Positions 5,524-6,181 of a DNA stretch of 6,181 nucleotides are shown in pieces (the first letter of the stretch is position 1; each line of letters starts with the position of its first letter). Position numbers and translations under genes: made by a program. The notes under the pieces were generated by a model, which saw only the letters and a list, made by a program, of their open reading frames with translations, had not been told where the DNA came from and ran no database searches. The stretch covers positions 1-6,181 of the forward strand of contig JAESSX010000283.1 in the NCBI GenBank assembly GCA_016763915.1. The letters run 5' to 3'. The stretch comes from Rhodospirillales bacterium. Lineage in GTDB: Bacteria; Pseudomonadota; Alphaproteobacteria; Rhodospirillales_A; Casp-alpha2.

Positions 5524-6156
5524 GTGACGCGCAAACTGTCATACGGCCAGACCAAACCGCCGACGCTGGTCGACCGTTTCGGCATCTGGCTGTCGGCGCG
5601 GCGCATCCGGTCTTACGTGAAAGACCCAAGCGCCAAGCGCATCGGCGATTTCGGCTGCGGCTATCAGGCCCAGGTCGGGCGTTTATTTCTCGAGGGTGCC
5701 AGGCACATGACCTTCGTCGACCTGGCGCTGGCCCCGGAATTGAAAGAGCACCCACACGTCACCGCCATCGAGGGCCTCCTGCCCGACGCCGTCAGCGGCC
5801 TCGAAGATGCCAGTCTCGACGTCATCATCTGTAATTCGGTGCTCGAACACCTGGGCGAGCCCCGGCAAACCCTGGCCGTGCTGCGCCGCCTGCTGGCGCC
5901 GGGAGGGTTGTGCCTGATCAACGTGCCGTCGTGGCGCGGCAAGTGGTTCCTCGAATTCGCCGCCTTCACGCTGAAGGTCAGCACCGTCGAGGAAATGGAC
6001 GACCACAAGACCTATTACGATCCCCGCGACCTGTGGCCGATGCTGGTCGAAGCCGGGTTCCGGCCCAGCAATATTTCGTGCTTCCGCCACAAGTTCGGGC
6101 TCAACACTTTCGCCGTATGCCGTTTGGATGCCGGGGACGCCGGCCATGACACCTGA
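5524..6156 (+). CDS. class I SAM-dependent methyltransferase
   Basis: This is a cytoplasmic methyltransferase of the Methyltransf_11/23 type, 210 residues from GTG 5524. Motif I, which binds S-adenosylmethionine, is IGDFGCGY (40-47). The acidic residue ending strand 2 is Asp66 in FVDLA. The motif IV/post-motif region reads LDVIICNSVLEHL (98-110), and the LLAPGGLCLINVPS segment (123-136) follows as in methyltransferases of glycans, quinones and small molecules. The frame is open further upstream, with ATG 5497 and TTG 5488, but only the GTG has an AGG element at a fitting distance (5515-5517, six bases). ATG 5497 stays a real alternative and would give 219 residues. It lies 57 bases after the glycosyltransferase on the same strand, which suggests that it methylates the sugar or lipid-linked glycan made there. 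The specific acceptor is unknown. Confidence 0.87.
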   Translation: MTRKLSYGQTKPPTLVDRFGIWLSARRIRSYVKDPSAKRIGDFGCGYQAQVGRLFLEGARHMTFVDLALAPELKEHPHVTAIEGLLPDAVSGLEDASLDVIICNSVLEHLGEPRQTLAVLRRLLAPGGLCLINVPSWRGKWFLEFAAFTLKVSTVEEMDDHKTYYDPRDLWPMLVEAGFRPSNISCFRHKFGLNTFAVCRLDAGDAGHDT

Positions 6157-6181
6157 CCCCGGCCGCCATCCGGCAAGCAGG
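6146..6181 (+). CDS. start of a further operon gene, cut by the window edge
   Basis: ATG 6146 overlaps the end of the methyltransferase by 11 bases and reads MTPDPGRHPASR to the end of the window without a stop. GGGGA at 6133-6137 lies eight bases upstream and fits a ribosome binding site. The overlap is typical of a translationally coupled operon. Too little is visible to name a product. Confidence 0.45.
   Translation, partial: MTPDPGRHPASR

Noticed and set aside
1..6181. CRISPR array, tRNA, rRNA, integrase, toxin-antitoxin or phage genes
   Set aside because: I looked for direct repeats with spacers, cloverleaf ends and typical protein motifs and found none.

Overview
The window looks like the chromosome of a GC-rich alphaproteobacterium, with a Rhodospirillales-like feel. 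The reasons are the high-GC coding style of most genes and a short Flp pilin with the GATAIEYGLIA processing region. The first ~830 bases are strikingly AT-rich and clash with everything to their right. That is an inference from composition and protein motifs; there is no rRNA or tRNA here to fix the taxonomy.

Layout from left to right. (1) Positions 104-859, minus strand: an AT-rich TPR-like protein that seems to have lost its N-terminal part. (2) Positions 778-2590, minus strand: a two-gene ABC exporter operon of the NatA/NatB type, ATPase first and then the ABC-2 permease. The permease has lost its last transmembrane segment exactly where the AT-rich DNA begins. The join at about 820-860 is therefore a break through two genes, either a real rearrangement or island edge, or a chimeric assembly. 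(3) Positions 2591-2955: a divergent regulatory region with a perfect 18-bp inverted repeat. (4) Positions 2956-3881, plus strand: a 57-residue Flp (type IVb) prepilin and its prepilin peptidase CpaA, separated by a structured leader with terminator-like features. (5) Positions 3890-4039, minus strand: a hidden 49-residue single-pass membrane protein with a good ribosome binding site, convergent with cpaA. (6) Positions 4222 to the right edge, plus strand: a membrane-anchored GT2 glycosyltransferase, a SAM-dependent methyltransferase, and the first codons of a further overlapping gene. This looks like the start of a glycan or glycolipid modification operon.

How they work together: CpaA would process the Flp prepilin for a Tad/Flp pilus whose assembly genes (cpaB-cpaF, tadB/C) are not in the window. 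The glycosyltransferase and methyltransferase probably act on a lipid-linked or surface glycan. The ABC exporter is an independent unit and is probably inactive as read here. I find no new defence or mobile system. The most interesting items are the two-gene break at ~830, the 38-bp palindrome, the unlisted 49-aa membrane protein and the attenuator-like leader of cpaA.
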